Shown in pieces: positions 48,667 to 59,068 of a stretch of DNA of 64,000 bases. Under the pieces are notes generated by a model, which saw only the letters and a list, made by a program, of their open reading frames with translations, did not search any database and was not told where the DNA came from. The DNA is from Actinocorallia sp. API 0066 (lineage in GTDB: Bacteria; Actinomycetota; Actinomycetes; Streptosporangiales; Streptosporangiaceae), in contig NZ_JAJLQY010000002.1 in assembly GCF_020991275.1 (NCBI RefSeq), positions 372,001 to 436,000 of the forward strand, in the 5' to 3' direction. The position numbers were made by a program, and so were the translations under genes. The first letter of the stretch is position 1, and every line of letters begins with the position of its first letter.

Positions 48667-50265
48667 ATGGTCGCCGACCAAGCCCACCCCGTCACCGTCG
48701 CGAGCGGTCCGGGCCTGCCCGCCGCACTGACCTCCGACCTCGTCGCGCGGCTGACCGCGCGGGTCGCCGCCGAGCCGGACGCGGCGCGGGTCACCACCAC
48801 CGCGCCGTACACCGGCGGGCCGCTGGCCGGGCTGCCGGTCTCGACGCCCGCCGACGTCACCAGCGCGTTCGTGCGCGCCCGCGCCGCCCAGCCCGCCTGG
48901 GCCGCCAAGTCGTTCGACGAGCGCAAGAGGATCCTGCTGCGCTTCCACGACCTTGTTCTCGCCCGTCAGAACGAGGCACTGGACCTCATGCAGGCGGAGA
49001 GCGGCAAGACCCGTCGTGACGCGTTCCTCGAAGTGACGGACATCGCCATCACCTCGCGGTACTACGCGCGCGGCGCCGCCAAGCTCCTGGCGCCCAAGCG
49101 CAGGCGCGGCGCGATCCCGCTGCTCACGCACACGACCGAGCTGCGGCACCCCAAGGGCGTCGTCGCCGTCGTCTCGCCGTGGAACTACCCGCTGAGCATG
49201 GCCGCCGGGGACGCGATCCCGGCGCTGATGGCGGGCAACGCCGTCGTGCAGAAGCCCGACACGCAGACGGCCCTGACGGCGCTGTGGGCGCTCGACCTGA
49301 TGCACGAGGCGGGATTGCCGCCGGGCGTGTGGCAGATGGTGATCGGTCGTGGCAGCTCGATCGGCGCGACGCTGATGGACAACGCCGACTACATGATGTT
49401 CACCGGATCCACCGCCACCGGACGGCAGATAGCGCGCGACGCCGGGGAACGCCTCATCGGGGCGTCGCTGGAACTCGGCGGCAAGAACGCGATGGTCGTC
49501 CTGGAGGACGCGGACATCGAGCGGGCCGCTGACGGGGCCATAGCGGCGTGCTTCCCTTCGACGGGCCAGCTGTGCGTCTCGATCGAGCGGCTGTACGTCG
49601 CCGAGCCCATCCGTGAACGGTTCGTCGCGGCGTTCGTGGCGCGGGCCAGGAAGCTCAAGGTCGGCGCCGGATACGACTTCGGGTACGACGTCGGGTGCCT
49701 GACGAACCGGTCGCAGCTGGAGACGGTGACGGCGCACGTCGAGGACGCCGTCGCCAAGGGCGCGACCGTGCTCGCCGGGGGGAGGGCGCGCCCCGACCTC
49801 GGGCCGCTGTTCTACGAGCCGACGATCCTCACCGACGTCACGCCCGAGATGACGCTGTACGCGCACGAGACGTTCGGGCCGGTCGTCTCGATCTACCCGT
49901 TCCGGGACGTCGAGGAGGCGGTCGCCTTGGCCAACGCGTCGCCTTACGGGCTCAACGCGAGCGTCTGGAGCCGCGACGGGGCCCGTGGCCGTGCCGTCGC
50001 CGCCCGCCTGCACGCGGGGACCGTCAACGTCAACGAGGCGTTCGCGGCCGCGTGGGGGAGCGTTGACGCGCCGATGGGCGGGATGGGCGACTCGGGACTG
50101 GGCCGCCGTCACGGCGCCGAAGGCATCCTCAAGTACACCGAGGCCCAGACCGTCGCGCACCAGCGGGTCCAGGGCTTCACTCCGCCTCCCTACATCCCGC
50201 ACCGCGCCTGGGCCCGGATCCTCACTGCCTCGCTGAAGCTCCTCAAGGCCCTCGGCACCCGCTGA
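48667..50265 (+). CDS. Aldehyde dehydrogenase (succinate-semialdehyde dehydrogenase-like)
   Basis: This 532-aa NAD(P)-dependent aldehyde dehydrogenase has VVAVVSPWNYPLSMAAGDAI, FTGSTATGRQIA, the general-base Glu in SLELGGKNAMVVLEDADIE, the catalytic Cys in STGQLCVSIERLYV, and ETFGPVVSIYPF. The sequence is most like the long actinobacterial GabD2-type succinic semialdehyde dehydrogenases, but other aldehydes are possible. The start ATG 48667 follows AAGGAG. It is in an operon with the decarboxylase-fold gene. Confidence 0.9.
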   Translation: MVADQAHPVTVASGPGLPAALTSDLVARLTARVAAEPDAARVTTTAPYTGGPLAGLPVSTPADVTSAFVRARAAQPAWAAKSFDERKRILLRFHDLVLARQNEALDLMQAESGKTRRDAFLEVTDIAITSRYYARGAAKLLAPKRRRGAIPLLTHTTELRHPKGVVAVVSPWNYPLSMAAGDAIPALMAGNAVVQKPDTQTALTALWALDLMHEAGLPPGVWQMVIGRGSSIGATLMDNADYMMFTGSTATGRQIARDAGERLIGASLELGGKNAMVVLEDADIERAADGAIAACFPSTGQLCVSIERLYVAEPIRERFVAAFVARARKLKVGAGYDFGYDVGCLTNRSQLETVTAHVEDAVAKGATVLAGGRARPDLGPLFYEPTILTDVTPEMTLYAHETFGPVVSIYPFRDVEEAVALANASPYGLNASVWSRDGARGRAVAARLHAGTVNVNEAFAAAWGSVDAPMGGMGDSGLGRRHGAEGILKYTEAQTVAHQRVQGFTPPPYIPHRAWARILTASLKLLKALGTR

Positions 50266-50300
50266 CCCGCCTGCCCAGCCCGCGCCCTACCTCGGAGGAC

Positions 50301-50550
50301 GCGGGCTTTCGCCTTGCCGACCCACGATGTAGCCGGTCACGAGGGCGGTGCAGCCGTGTGGGAGCAGCCGGGAGCGGCGCGGGCTTTCCCCTTGCCGACC
50401 CACGACGCCGCCGGTCGCGAGGGTGGCGTCGCCGTGTGGGAGCAGCCGGGAGCGGCGCGGGTTTCCCGTGACGTCGCCGGTCGCGAGGGCGGTGTCGCCG
50501 TGCGGGAGCGGCGCGGGCTTTCCCATGCGTCGCCGGTCGTGCCGGAGGTG
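50301..50550. repeat. Imperfect tandem repeat, 78-bp unit
   Basis: Copies begin at 50301, 50379 and 50457 (78-bp period) and a shortened one at 50513. The shared unit has GCGGGCTTTCCCCTTGCCGA then CCCACGA, GCCGGTCGCGAGGG and GCCGTGTGGGAGCAGCCGGG. It fills most of the 456-bp gap between the convergent dehydrogenase and OYE genes. I see no credible gene, only shadow frames created by the repeats. Confidence 0.8.
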
Positions 50551-50721
50551 GGCCGGGCGGCGGTGCCGCGCTGACCTGCGCCGAGAGAATCGTGTGTCGC
50601 CGATTTTGGCAGGTGTGGAACCGGGCGGGCCGGGTATGGGGAGCGCGAAAGTTCGGGTGGGGAAACGTCAAAGCCGCCGGGCTCGGCACAGGGGCGAGCT
50701 CCGGCGGCGGCGGTGGGTGGG

Positions 50722-51954
<1,233 letters not shown>

Positions 51955-51998
51955 CCGGGTTCCCCCTTCACTCTGATATCGCCTACGATGTGTACATC

Positions 51999-52023
51999 GC
52001 TTACATTAGGACCCAATGTGAGT
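51999..52023. promoter_or_regulatory. Candidate operator between OYE-like and TetR genes
   Basis: GCTTACAT (51999-52006) and ATGTGAGT (52016-52023) form an inverted repeat with a 9-bp gap, extended by one base on each inner side. The half-sites match those in the promoters at 47667-47696 and 53054-53078, though the gap length differs (14 and 9 bp there). It is a likely site for the adjacent TetR protein. Confidence 0.5.
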
Positions 52024-52049
52024 GGTGCATACATCAGGGAGTGTGACCT

Positions 52050-52661
52050 ATGTCGCAAGCGGGTGCCTCGTACCACCACGGCGATCTGCGTGCCGCCTGT
52101 CTGCGCGCGGCCCGGGAGCTGCTGGAGGAGGACGGCAGTGCCGCGCTGTCGCTGCGCGCGGTGGCGCGCCGGGCCGGGGTGTCGCCGACCGCCCCCTACC
52201 GGCACTACGCCGACCGTGACGCGCTCGTCTCGGCCGTCGCCGCGCAGGGGTACCGCGAGCTGGCCGTCTACCTCGCCGCGGCGCACCCCGCGCCCGCGAC
52301 GCCCGGCGACCTCGCCGACATCGCCGTCGCCTACGTCCGGTTCGCCCTGGACCGTCCGGCCCTGTTCCGGGTGATGTTCGCCGAGCAGTGCGACCCGACG
52401 AGCGAGGAACGGGTGGCCGCGACAGCGGCGATCTGGGAGTACGTCCGCGGCATCGTCCGCGACGTGTTCCCCGACGCCGACCCGGAGGCCCTCTCGACGA
52501 CGGTGTGGGCCCTCGTGCACGGCCTGGCGTTCCTGCACCTGGACGGCAAACTCGACGCGTCCACGCCCGAAGTCGTCGCCGCGCAGGTGCACACCGCCGT
52601 CAACGCGCTCTTCGCGGTCTCCCCGGTGCTGCGGGAGGTGACCGCGCCTCCCGCCGGGTAG
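52050..52661 (+). CDS. TetR-family regulator
   Basis: This 203-aa regulator opens SYHHGDLRAACLRAARELLE, typical of the TetR_C_33/WHG subgroup. The helix-turn-helix is LSLRAVARRAGVSPTAPYRH, then YADRDALV. The C-terminal domain contains YVRFALDRPALFRVMF and LVHGLAFLHLDGK. It faces the OYE gene with a candidate operator between. Its last 13 codons (SPVLREVTAPPAG) are the source of the minisatellite that follows. Confidence 0.88.
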   Translation: MSQAGASYHHGDLRAACLRAARELLEEDGSAALSLRAVARRAGVSPTAPYRHYADRDALVSAVAAQGYRELAVYLAAAHPAPATPGDLADIAVAYVRFALDRPALFRVMFAEQCDPTSEERVAATAAIWEYVRGIVRDVFPDADPEALSTTVWALVHGLAFLHLDGKLDASTPEVVAAQVHTAVNALFAVSPVLREVTAPPAG

Positions 52662-53024
52662 GCATTGGCGGTGGTCGTGCTGTCGGCCGCTTCCCCGGTG
52701 CTGTGGGAGGTGGTTGTGCCGCCTGGCGGGTGGGTGTTGGTGGCGGTGTGCTGCTTGCCGCTTCGCCGGTGTTGCGGGAGGTGGCCGTGCCACCCAGCGG
52801 GTGGGTGTCGGTGGTGGTGTGCTGCTTGCCGCTTCGCCGGTGTTGTGGGAGGTGATCGCGCCTCCCGGCGGGTAGGCATTGGCGGTGGTCGTGCGGTCGG
52901 TCGCCTTTCCGGTGCTGTGGGAGGTGGTCGTGTCGCCTGGCGGGTGGGTGTTGGTGGCGGTGTGCTGCTTGCCGCTTCGCCGGTGCTGCGGGAGGTGACC
53001 GCGCCTCCGGGCGGGCCTGGGTGA
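52621..53024. repeat. Minisatellite seeded from the 3' end of the TetR gene, 71-bp unit
   Basis: About 5.6 imperfect copies of a 70-73-bp unit containing CCCCGGTGCTGCGGGAGGTG follow one another. The first copy overlaps the last 41 bp of the TetR coding sequence, including its stop codon. Later copies vary by point changes (for example GTGGTTGTGCCGCC versus GTGACCGCGCCTCC). The last copy again translates to SPVLREVTAPPGG in one frame. This fills the gap between the TetR gene and the next promoter; no gene is seen. Confidence 0.85.
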
Positions 53025-53045
53025 CGGTGGCCACGTGTCCTGATG

Positions 53046-53078
53046 TTGACACTGCTTACTTCTGTGGCTAGTGTTAGC
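53046..53078 (+). promoter_or_regulatory. Promoter and operator of the quinone-oxidoreductase gene
   Basis: TTGACA (53046-53051) and TAGTGT (53069-53074) with a 17-bp spacer. GCTTACTT (53054-53061) and GTGTTAGC (53071-53078) form an imperfect inverted repeat. Layout and spacer sequence (TGCTTAC just after the -35 box) copy the promoter at 47659. A GTAAACATT follows, matching GCAAACATT at the other promoter. Confidence 0.65.
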
Positions 53079-53127
53079 GGTGTAAACATTTGTAGGTGGG
53101 GGCACGTCACCCATGGGGAGGTACGTC

Positions 53128-54087
53128 ATGAAGGCGATCACGATCAGGGAGCCTGGAGGCCCCGATGTCCTGGAGTGGACTGAGGTTGAGGACCCCAGGC
53201 CCGCGCGCGGTGAGGTTGTCGTGGATGTCGCGGCGAGCGCGCTGAACGGGGCGGATGTCGCGCAGCGGTTGGGGTTCTACCCGGTGCCGCCGGGGGTTTC
53301 GCCGTATCCGGGGCTTGAGGTCTCCGGGCGGGTCAGCGCCCTGGGCGAGGGCGTCACCGGCTGGCAGGTGGGCGACGAGGTGTGTGCGCTGCTCGCCGGG
53401 GGCGGGTACGCGCAGAAGGTCGCCGTCCCGGCCGGGCAGCTCCTGACGGTGCCCAAGGGCGTCAGCCTCGTCGAGGCGGCCGCGCTGCCCGAGGCGGCCG
53501 CGACCGTGTGGTCGAACATCGTCATGACGGCGGGGCTGAAGGAGGGCGAGACCTTCCTCATGCACGGTGGCACCGGCGGCGTCGGCACCTTGGCGCTCCA
53601 GATCGCCAAGGCGCTGGGCGCCCGGGTCGTCACCACCGTCGGCGGCCCCGACAAGGCGGCCCGCGCCATCGAACTCGGCGCCGACGTCACGATCGACTAC
53701 CTCACCCAGGACTTCGCCGAGTTCGGCCCCTACGACGTGATCCTCGACGTCATCGGCGGCGACTACCTCGCCCGCAACGTCCGCTCCCTGGCCACCGACG
53801 GGCGCCTCGTCATCATCGGCATGCAGGGCGGCCTGGAAGGCGAACTCAACCTCGCCGACCTCCTGTTCAAGCGCGCGTCCGTGTACGGCACCACGCTGCG
53901 CTCCCGGCCGCTCGCGCAGAAGGCCGCCATCGTCGCCCAACTGCAGGACGAGGTGTGGCCGCTGATCGATGACGGGGACATCCGCCCCGTCATCGACCTC
54001 ACCCTGCCGATGGCGAAGGCCGCGGCGGCCCACCGCCTCATGGACGCGGGCCAGCACGTCGGCAAGATCCTCCTCGTCAACGACTGA
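53128..54087 (+). CDS. Zinc-type alcohol dehydrogenase/quinone oxidoreductase (QOR, PIG3-like)
   Basis: This 319-aa MDR-superfamily enzyme opens MKAITIREPGGPDVLEWTEV, has GLEVSGRVSALGEGVTGWQV, and an NADPH-binding motif LMHGGTGGVGTLALQIAKALG. The catalytic zinc ligands of alcohol dehydrogenases are missing, as in quinone oxidoreductases. ATG 53128 follows GGGGAGG. It probably reduces enones or quinones with NADPH. It shares a promoter design with the decarboxylase-fold operon. Confidence 0.9.
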   Translation: MKAITIREPGGPDVLEWTEVEDPRPARGEVVVDVAASALNGADVAQRLGFYPVPPGVSPYPGLEVSGRVSALGEGVTGWQVGDEVCALLAGGGYAQKVAVPAGQLLTVPKGVSLVEAAALPEAAATVWSNIVMTAGLKEGETFLMHGGTGGVGTLALQIAKALGARVVTTVGGPDKAARAIELGADVTIDYLTQDFAEFGPYDVILDVIGGDYLARNVRSLATDGRLVIIGMQGGLEGELNLADLLFKRASVYGTTLRSRPLAQKAAIVAQLQDEVWPLIDDGDIRPVIDLTLPMAKAAAAHRLMDAGQHVGKILLVND

Positions 54088-54105
54088 GCGCCGGGGCGCG
54101 GCGGG

Positions 54106-54993
54106 TCAGGCGGGCACGGCCGGGGCCTCGTCCTTGTCCTTGGCGCCGACCCGGGTGATGAGAAGGCCGAACAGCGTGGCCAGCAGGTACATGAGGATCG
54201 AGTAGACGGCGGCGGGGACGGCCACCTGGGCGTTGTTCAGGATGCTCAACGCGATCGTCAGCGCGATCGTCGTGTTGTGCACGCCGACCTCCATCGAGCT
54301 GGCGACGGACTGCGCCTTGTCCAGCCGCAGCAGGCGGGCGCCGAAGTAGCCGATGCTGAGGCTCAGCAGGCAGAACAGCCCGGTGACGGCGCCGACGTCG
54401 CGCACGTACTCGCCCAGGTTCTCGCGCTCGCCCGCCAGCGCGCCGACCGCCACCGACGCCAGGACGACGATTGAGAAGATCCGCACCGGCTTGTCGGCCC
54501 GCTCGGCGAACCCGACCCAGCGGTTCCGCACCGCCATGCCGAGGACGACCGGCAGCACCACGATCGCGATCACCTGGACGACCTTGCCGAACTGGAGGCC
54601 CAGCTCGCCCTCGGCCCCGAAGTAGCTGATCGCGAAGTTCGTGATGATCGGGATGGTGGCCGCCGCCAGCACCGAGTTCACCGCGGTGAGCGTGATGTTC
54701 AGCGCGACGTCGCCCCGGAACAGGTGGCTGAACAGGCTCGCTGTTGTGCCGCCGGGCGAGGCGGCGAGCAGCATGACGCCGACCGCGAGCAGCGGGTCGA
54801 GGTCGAACGCCGTGACGAGCCCGAACGCGACAGCCGGGAGGACGAGGGTCTGCAGCCCGAGCGCCACGATGACGGCGCGGGGGGTGCGCGCCACCCGGCG
54901 GAAGTCCTGGACGGTCAGGGAGAGGCCGAGCCCGAACATGACGATGCCGAGCGCGACCGGAAGCCCGATGGTGATGAGGGGGGGAGTTTCCAT
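54106..54993 (-). CDS. Bile-acid:sodium symporter (BASS)-family transporter
   Basis: This 296-aa membrane protein of the SBF/BASS family has about ten helices. Signature parts are GLGLSLTVQDFRRV, LLAASPGGTTASLFSHLFRG (helix 4 region with the sodium-site residues), NSVLAAATIP and SMEVGVHNTTIALTIALS in the second inverted repeat. ATG 54993 is the start. The tail KDKDEAPAVPA is polar. Substrates may be organic anions such as steroid acids or ketoacids. It lies next to the KstD-like flavoprotein gene. Confidence 0.9.
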   Translation of the reverse strand: METPPLITIGLPVALGIVMFGLGLSLTVQDFRRVARTPRAVIVALGLQTLVLPAVAFGLVTAFDLDPLLAVGVMLLAASPGGTTASLFSHLFRGDVALNITLTAVNSVLAAATIPIITNFAISYFGAEGELGLQFGKVVQVIAIVVLPVVLGMAVRNRWVGFAERADKPVRIFSIVVLASVAVGALAGERENLGEYVRDVGAVTGLFCLLSLSIGYFGARLLRLDKAQSVASSMEVGVHNTTIALTIALSILNNAQVAVPAAVYSILMYLLATLFGLLITRVGAKDKDEAPAVPA

Positions 54994-55036
54994 GGTTCTC
55001 CTTGCCTGTCTGGAATGGGGGGTAGACCGACAGGGC

Positions 55037-56707
55037 TCAAGGTAGGGGTCGCGCCAGCGCGAGGCCAGCGGCCCGACCCGAGAATATGCAGCCGCCCAAG
55101 AAGGTGCCCTCAAGAGCGTTGTAACCGTGCACGCCGCCCCCGCCGAACCCGGCGACCTCGCCCGCCGCGTACAGGCCGGGGACGGGTGCGCCGTCCGCGC
55201 CGAGCACCCGGGAGTCCAGGTCGGTCTGGAGGCCGCCGAGCGTCTTGCGGGACAGGATGTTCAGGCGGACGGCGATGAGCGGGCCGTGCGCGGGGTCCAG
55301 GATCCGGTGCGGGCTCGCGACGCGGGTGAGCTTGTCTGTCAGGGACTTGCGGGCGTTGTGGATGGCCATCACCTGCACGTCCTTGCTGAACGCGTTGCCT
55401 ATCTCGCGGTCGCGGGCGGCGATCTGCCGTTCGATGTCGGCGGCGTCGAGCGCGGGGCCGCGGGCGATCCGGTTCATGCCCTCGACCAGCTCGGCGAGGG
55501 TGGGTGCGACGACGAAGTCCTCGCCGTGCTGCTTGAACTTCTCGACGGGGCCGGGGGCGCCCTTGGCGAGGCGGCTCTTGAGCAGGAACCTTATGTCGCG
55601 TCCGGTGAGGTCGGGGTTCTGCTCCGACCCCGACAGCGCGAACTCCTTCTCGATGATCGACTGGGTGAGCACGAACCACGAGTAGTCGTGGCCGGTGGCC
55701 AGGATCTGTTTCATCGCGCCGATCGAGTCCGCGCCCGGAACGCCGGACATGCCCGTCAGGCGGCGGCCCTGCGCGTCGAACCACACGGACGACGGGCCCG
55801 GCAGGATCCGGATGGCGTGGTCGGGCCAGATCGGGTCCCAGTTGTGGATGCCCTCGGTGTAGGCCCACATCCGGTCGCGGTTGACGATGCGGCCGCCCGC
55901 GTTCTCGGCGATCTCCAGCATCCGGCCGTCCACGTGCGCCGGGACGCCCGAGATCAGGTGCGTCGGGGCGGGGCCGATCCGGTCCACCGGCCAGTTCCGG
56001 CGCATCAGCGCGTGGTTGTGGCCGATGCCGCCGGACGTCACGACGACGGCGGCGGCCCGGTGCTCGAACGTCCCGACGACCTCGCGGGAGGACTTCACGC
56101 CGCGCGCGGAGGCATCCGGCGCCAGGACCGAGCCGCGCACGCCGACGACCGCGCCGGCGTCGGTCAGCAGCTCGTCCACGCGGTGCCGGAACGCGAACCG
56201 GACCAGGCCGCGCCGCTCGGCCCGCAGCACCGGGACGGCGAACGTCTCGACCAGGCGCGGGCCGGTGCCCCAGGTGATGTGGAAGCGGGGCACCGAGTTG
56301 CCGTGGCCGGTCGCGCTGCCGTCGCCGCGCTCGGCCCAGCCGACCATCGGCACCACCCGGTGGCCGAGATCGCGCAGGTACTGGCGCTTGCCTCCGGCGG
56401 CCCACGTTAGGTAAGCCTCGGCCCATTGACGGCCCCAGAGGTCCTCGTCGTCGAGGCGGTCGAAGGCGGCGGAGCCGAACCAGTCCTGCCGGGCGAGGTC
56501 GAGCGAGTCCTTGATCCGGACGTGGCGCTGCTCGGGGCTGTCCACAAAGAACAGCCCGCCGAGCGACCAGAACGCCTGCCCGCCGAGATTGTCGCGGTTC
56601 TCCTGGTCGAGGACGAGGACCCGCTTACCGGCCTTCGCCAGCTCGTGGGTGGCCACCAGCCCGGCCAGACCGGCACCGACAACAACAACATCAGGCTCGA
56701 ACGACAT
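55037..56707 (-). CDS. FAD-binding dehydrogenase (KstD/fumarate-reductase flavoprotein family)
   Basis: This is a 556-aa FAD_binding_2 flavoprotein. The FAD motif is VVVVGAGLAGLVATHELAKA at residues 6-25. Further blocks are QAFWSLGGLFF, the substrate-domain part NSVPRFHITWGTGPRLVETF, and the C-terminal PGLYAAGEVAGFGGGGVHGY then NALEGTFLGGCIFSGR. It belongs to the 3-ketosteroid-dehydrogenase-like group annotated FAD-binding dehydrogenase in mycobacteria. A true KstD tyrosine set could not be confirmed. Start 56707 follows the AGGGAGTTCC site. It is divergent from the PucR-type regulator, a likely controller. Confidence 0.88.
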   Translation of the reverse strand: MSFEPDVVVVGAGLAGLVATHELAKAGKRVLVLDQENRDNLGGQAFWSLGGLFFVDSPEQRHVRIKDSLDLARQDWFGSAAFDRLDDEDLWGRQWAEAYLTWAAGGKRQYLRDLGHRVVPMVGWAERGDGSATGHGNSVPRFHITWGTGPRLVETFAVPVLRAERRGLVRFAFRHRVDELLTDAGAVVGVRGSVLAPDASARGVKSSREVVGTFEHRAAAVVVTSGGIGHNHALMRRNWPVDRIGPAPTHLISGVPAHVDGRMLEIAENAGGRIVNRDRMWAYTEGIHNWDPIWPDHAIRILPGPSSVWFDAQGRRLTGMSGVPGADSIGAMKQILATGHDYSWFVLTQSIIEKEFALSGSEQNPDLTGRDIRFLLKSRLAKGAPGPVEKFKQHGEDFVVAPTLAELVEGMNRIARGPALDAADIERQIAARDREIGNAFSKDVQVMAIHNARKSLTDKLTRVASPHRILDPAHGPLIAVRLNILSRKTLGGLQTDLDSRVLGADGAPVPGLYAAGEVAGFGGGGVHGYNALEGTFLGGCIFSGRAAGLALARPLP

Positions 56708-56835
56708 GCGGAACTCCCTCGACGCACCACCGCGCTCGCGCGATGACTCACAGGTTTCGACCGTCACCCATCGGCCATGTTCCGCACCAGTAGTCTTGTC
56801 ATCACCTGACTAGGGATTTTGTCAGTGGAGGTGAG

Positions 56836-58020
56836 ATGGGCGGTGACCGGCGGGCGGCGGTGACGCGCGTCCTCGCGGACGAGCCCGCGGTGATCGCGTC
56901 GTTCATGGCGACGATCACCCGCGAGATCCCCGCCTACGCGACGCTGGACGCGCGGCAGCTTGAGGAAGTCCGGTCGATCATGGTCTGGACGCTGCGGCGG
57001 GTGCTCGACCTGTGGGTCGCCGACGGATCGTTCGGGGCCGACGACCTCCGGCTGTTCCGGGGCGTCGGCTCGGTCCGGGCGCGGGACGGGCGTCCGCTGG
57101 CGGCGGTGCTGCGGGCCTACCGCGTCGTCGCCCCCGAGTTCCTGGAGCGGGTCGCCGAACGGTTCGCCGACGACGTCACCGTCCGGGACGTGACGGCGTT
57201 GACGCGGGTGTGGCTTTCGGCGCTGGACCAACTCTCCGAGGCGATCACCGACGGGTACGCGTCCACAGGGCGGATCCTCGGGGCGGACCGGCGACGCTCG
57301 CTCCAAGGCGTCTTTGTTGATCTGCTGCTCGGTAGGCAGAGCCACGCGGGCACGTTGCAGGCACGTCTGCGTGAGCTGGACGCGCGGCTGCCGTCGTCGT
57401 TCGATCTTGTGGTGGTGAACCCGCCCACGGGGACCGGGGACGCCGCGCAGGCCGCCGCGCTGGTGACGGCCGCCCTGGACGCGCGGGTGGCGGGCGACGC
57501 CGACGACACGGAGATCACCACCCTTCACCGGGTCATGGACGGCGTCGGCGTCGCGCTCGTCAAGGCCGTCGACGTGCCAACACTCATCCGGGTGCTGCAC
57601 GAGCACGGCCTCACAGGGGCGCTCCTGACCGGCGTGACGGCCGGGACCGCGCCGCGCTACTACCGGCTCGCCGTCCACGGGATCCGGCACGCCCCGCCCC
57701 TGGTGTGGGCCGAACGGCTGCCCCTGGACCGGGGCGACCTCGAAGTGCTCGCCCTGACCGCCGGACACCCCGACGCCGACCCCACCCGCCTACGCGCCGC
57801 CGTCCTGGGCCCCCTGGCCGACGACGAAGACGTCCTGCGCACCCTGGAGACCGTCATCTACCGCGACGGCGCCACCCAGGCCGCCGCCCGCCTCCACATC
57901 CACCCCCAAACCGTCCGCTACCGCATGCGCCGCCTGGCCGCCGCCACCTCCCGCGACCCCCGCACCCCCTGGAACCGCTTCACCTACCAGACCGCCCTCC
58001 TCACCACCCCCCACCCCTGA
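56836..58020 (+). CDS. PucR/CdaR-type transcriptional regulator
   Basis: This 394-aa regulator has an N-terminal RsbRD-like helical sensor part (SFMATITREIPAYATLDARQ), a middle GGDEF-like CdaR region, and a C-terminal PucR HTH_30 domain. The DNA-binding end reads TLETVIYRDGATQAAARLHI, then HPQTVRYRMRRL. It is divergent from the KstD-like gene with 128 bp between starts, so it probably regulates that gene. No ligand can be named. Confidence 0.9.
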   Translation: MGGDRRAAVTRVLADEPAVIASFMATITREIPAYATLDARQLEEVRSIMVWTLRRVLDLWVADGSFGADDLRLFRGVGSVRARDGRPLAAVLRAYRVVAPEFLERVAERFADDVTVRDVTALTRVWLSALDQLSEAITDGYASTGRILGADRRRSLQGVFVDLLLGRQSHAGTLQARLRELDARLPSSFDLVVVNPPTGTGDAAQAAALVTAALDARVAGDADDTEITTLHRVMDGVGVALVKAVDVPTLIRVLHEHGLTGALLTGVTAGTAPRYYRLAVHGIRHAPPLVWAERLPLDRGDLEVLALTAGHPDADPTRLRAAVLGPLADDEDVLRTLETVIYRDGATQAAARLHIHPQTVRYRMRRLAAATSRDPRTPWNRFTYQTALLTTPHP

Positions 58021-58072
58021 CCCGCAACGGAGCGGTGGGTGGGGCTGAGGGGCCCTGAGACGTCCTGTGCCG

Positions 58073-58933
58073 TCACCGGCCGGGCGGCGGCACCACGAGG
58101 ACGGGGCAGCGGGCGCCGCGCACCACGGCGCGGCTCACCGAGCCGAGGAGCAGCGACCGGACCGGGCCGCGCCCACGGGTGCCCACAACGAGGAGTTTCG
58201 CACCGGACGCGGCGGCGAGCAGCCCCTCGGCGGCGTTGCCCGACTCGAAGACCTTCGCGGCCTTCACCTCGGGATAGGCCGTATAGACCGATTCGACCTC
58301 GCGTTCGAACCGCTCCCTGCACACGTCGTGGAGATCGGCGTCGGTGAGGAAGGGCGTGCCGCTCACCTGCGCGTCAGGCGGCCAGGCGCAGTAGGCGGTC
58401 AGAGGCATCTCGTGCAGGTGGGCTTCCAGGAAGGCGGCGCGTAGGGCGTCACGCGAGCTGGGCGAGCCGTCCACGCCGACGACGATGTCGCCGGGGCCCG
58501 CCTCGGGCGGCGCCTGGCCCTCCCGGACGAGGACGGTTGGGCCGGTGGCGTGCCCGACGACCTGGGCGCTCACCGAACCGAGGATGCCCGCCCCGAACGG
58601 GTGGTCGGCGTTGCGGCCCAGCACGAGCAGCTCGGCGCGGCGGCCGTGCGCCACCAGTAGGTAGGGCGGCGAACCGCACTCGACGATCCGGTCGACTTGG
58701 AGGCCGGGGTGGGCGGTCCGCACCCTTTCGGCGGCGGCGGCGCTCGCCTTGTCCGCCGCGTCTTCCAGCGCCGTCAGGGGGAGCACCACAAAGCCCGGAT
58801 AGACGACCTGCCAGATATGCAGGATCGTCAGAGGCAACTGACGTACCTCGGCTTCCCGTGCCGCCCACTCCAGGGCCGTCTCACTGCCCTTGGACCCGTC
58901 GTACCCGACGAGCACTCCCAGCGGTCCGCTCAT
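58073..58933 (-). CDS. Universal stress protein, tandem Usp domains
   Basis: This is a 286-aa protein with two UspA domains. The first starts VLVGYDGSKGSETALEWAAR and ends LGSVSAQVVGHATGPTVLV; the second starts IVVGVDGSPSSRDALRAAF and ends LGSVSRAVVRGARCPVLVV. Both have the GxxGxxxGS(S/V)-type ATP-binding loop (the second GTRGRGPVRSLLLGS). ATP-binding Usps are typical of hypoxia or stress responses in actinobacteria. Confidence 0.9.
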   Translation of the reverse strand: MSGPLGVLVGYDGSKGSETALEWAAREAEVRQLPLTILHIWQVVYPGFVVLPLTALEDAADKASAAAAERVRTAHPGLQVDRIVECGSPPYLLVAHGRRAELLVLGRNADHPFGAGILGSVSAQVVGHATGPTVLVREGQAPPEAGPGDIVVGVDGSPSSRDALRAAFLEAHLHEMPLTAYCAWPPDAQVSGTPFLTDADLHDVCRERFEREVESVYTAYPEVKAAKVFESGNAAEGLLAAASGAKLLVVGTRGRGPVRSLLLGSVSRAVVRGARCPVLVVPPPGR

Positions 58934-59068
58934 CTCACCCTCCTTGTGCCCCTGCTCTCCAGTGTCGTCAGCCGATAGACCCGGCTACCTCCCGCGCACC
59001 CCCGCACCGCCGTCCTTTCCGCACTCTTGACCCCGCTTGGGGCCCGCCGTTGCCCAACGCGGACGCCG

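Noticed and set aside
52665-53024. 119-codon Cys/Arg/Gly-rich frame after the TetR gene
   Set aside because: Product of the tandem minisatellite; repeats translate to WPCHPAGG-like strings without a start signal.
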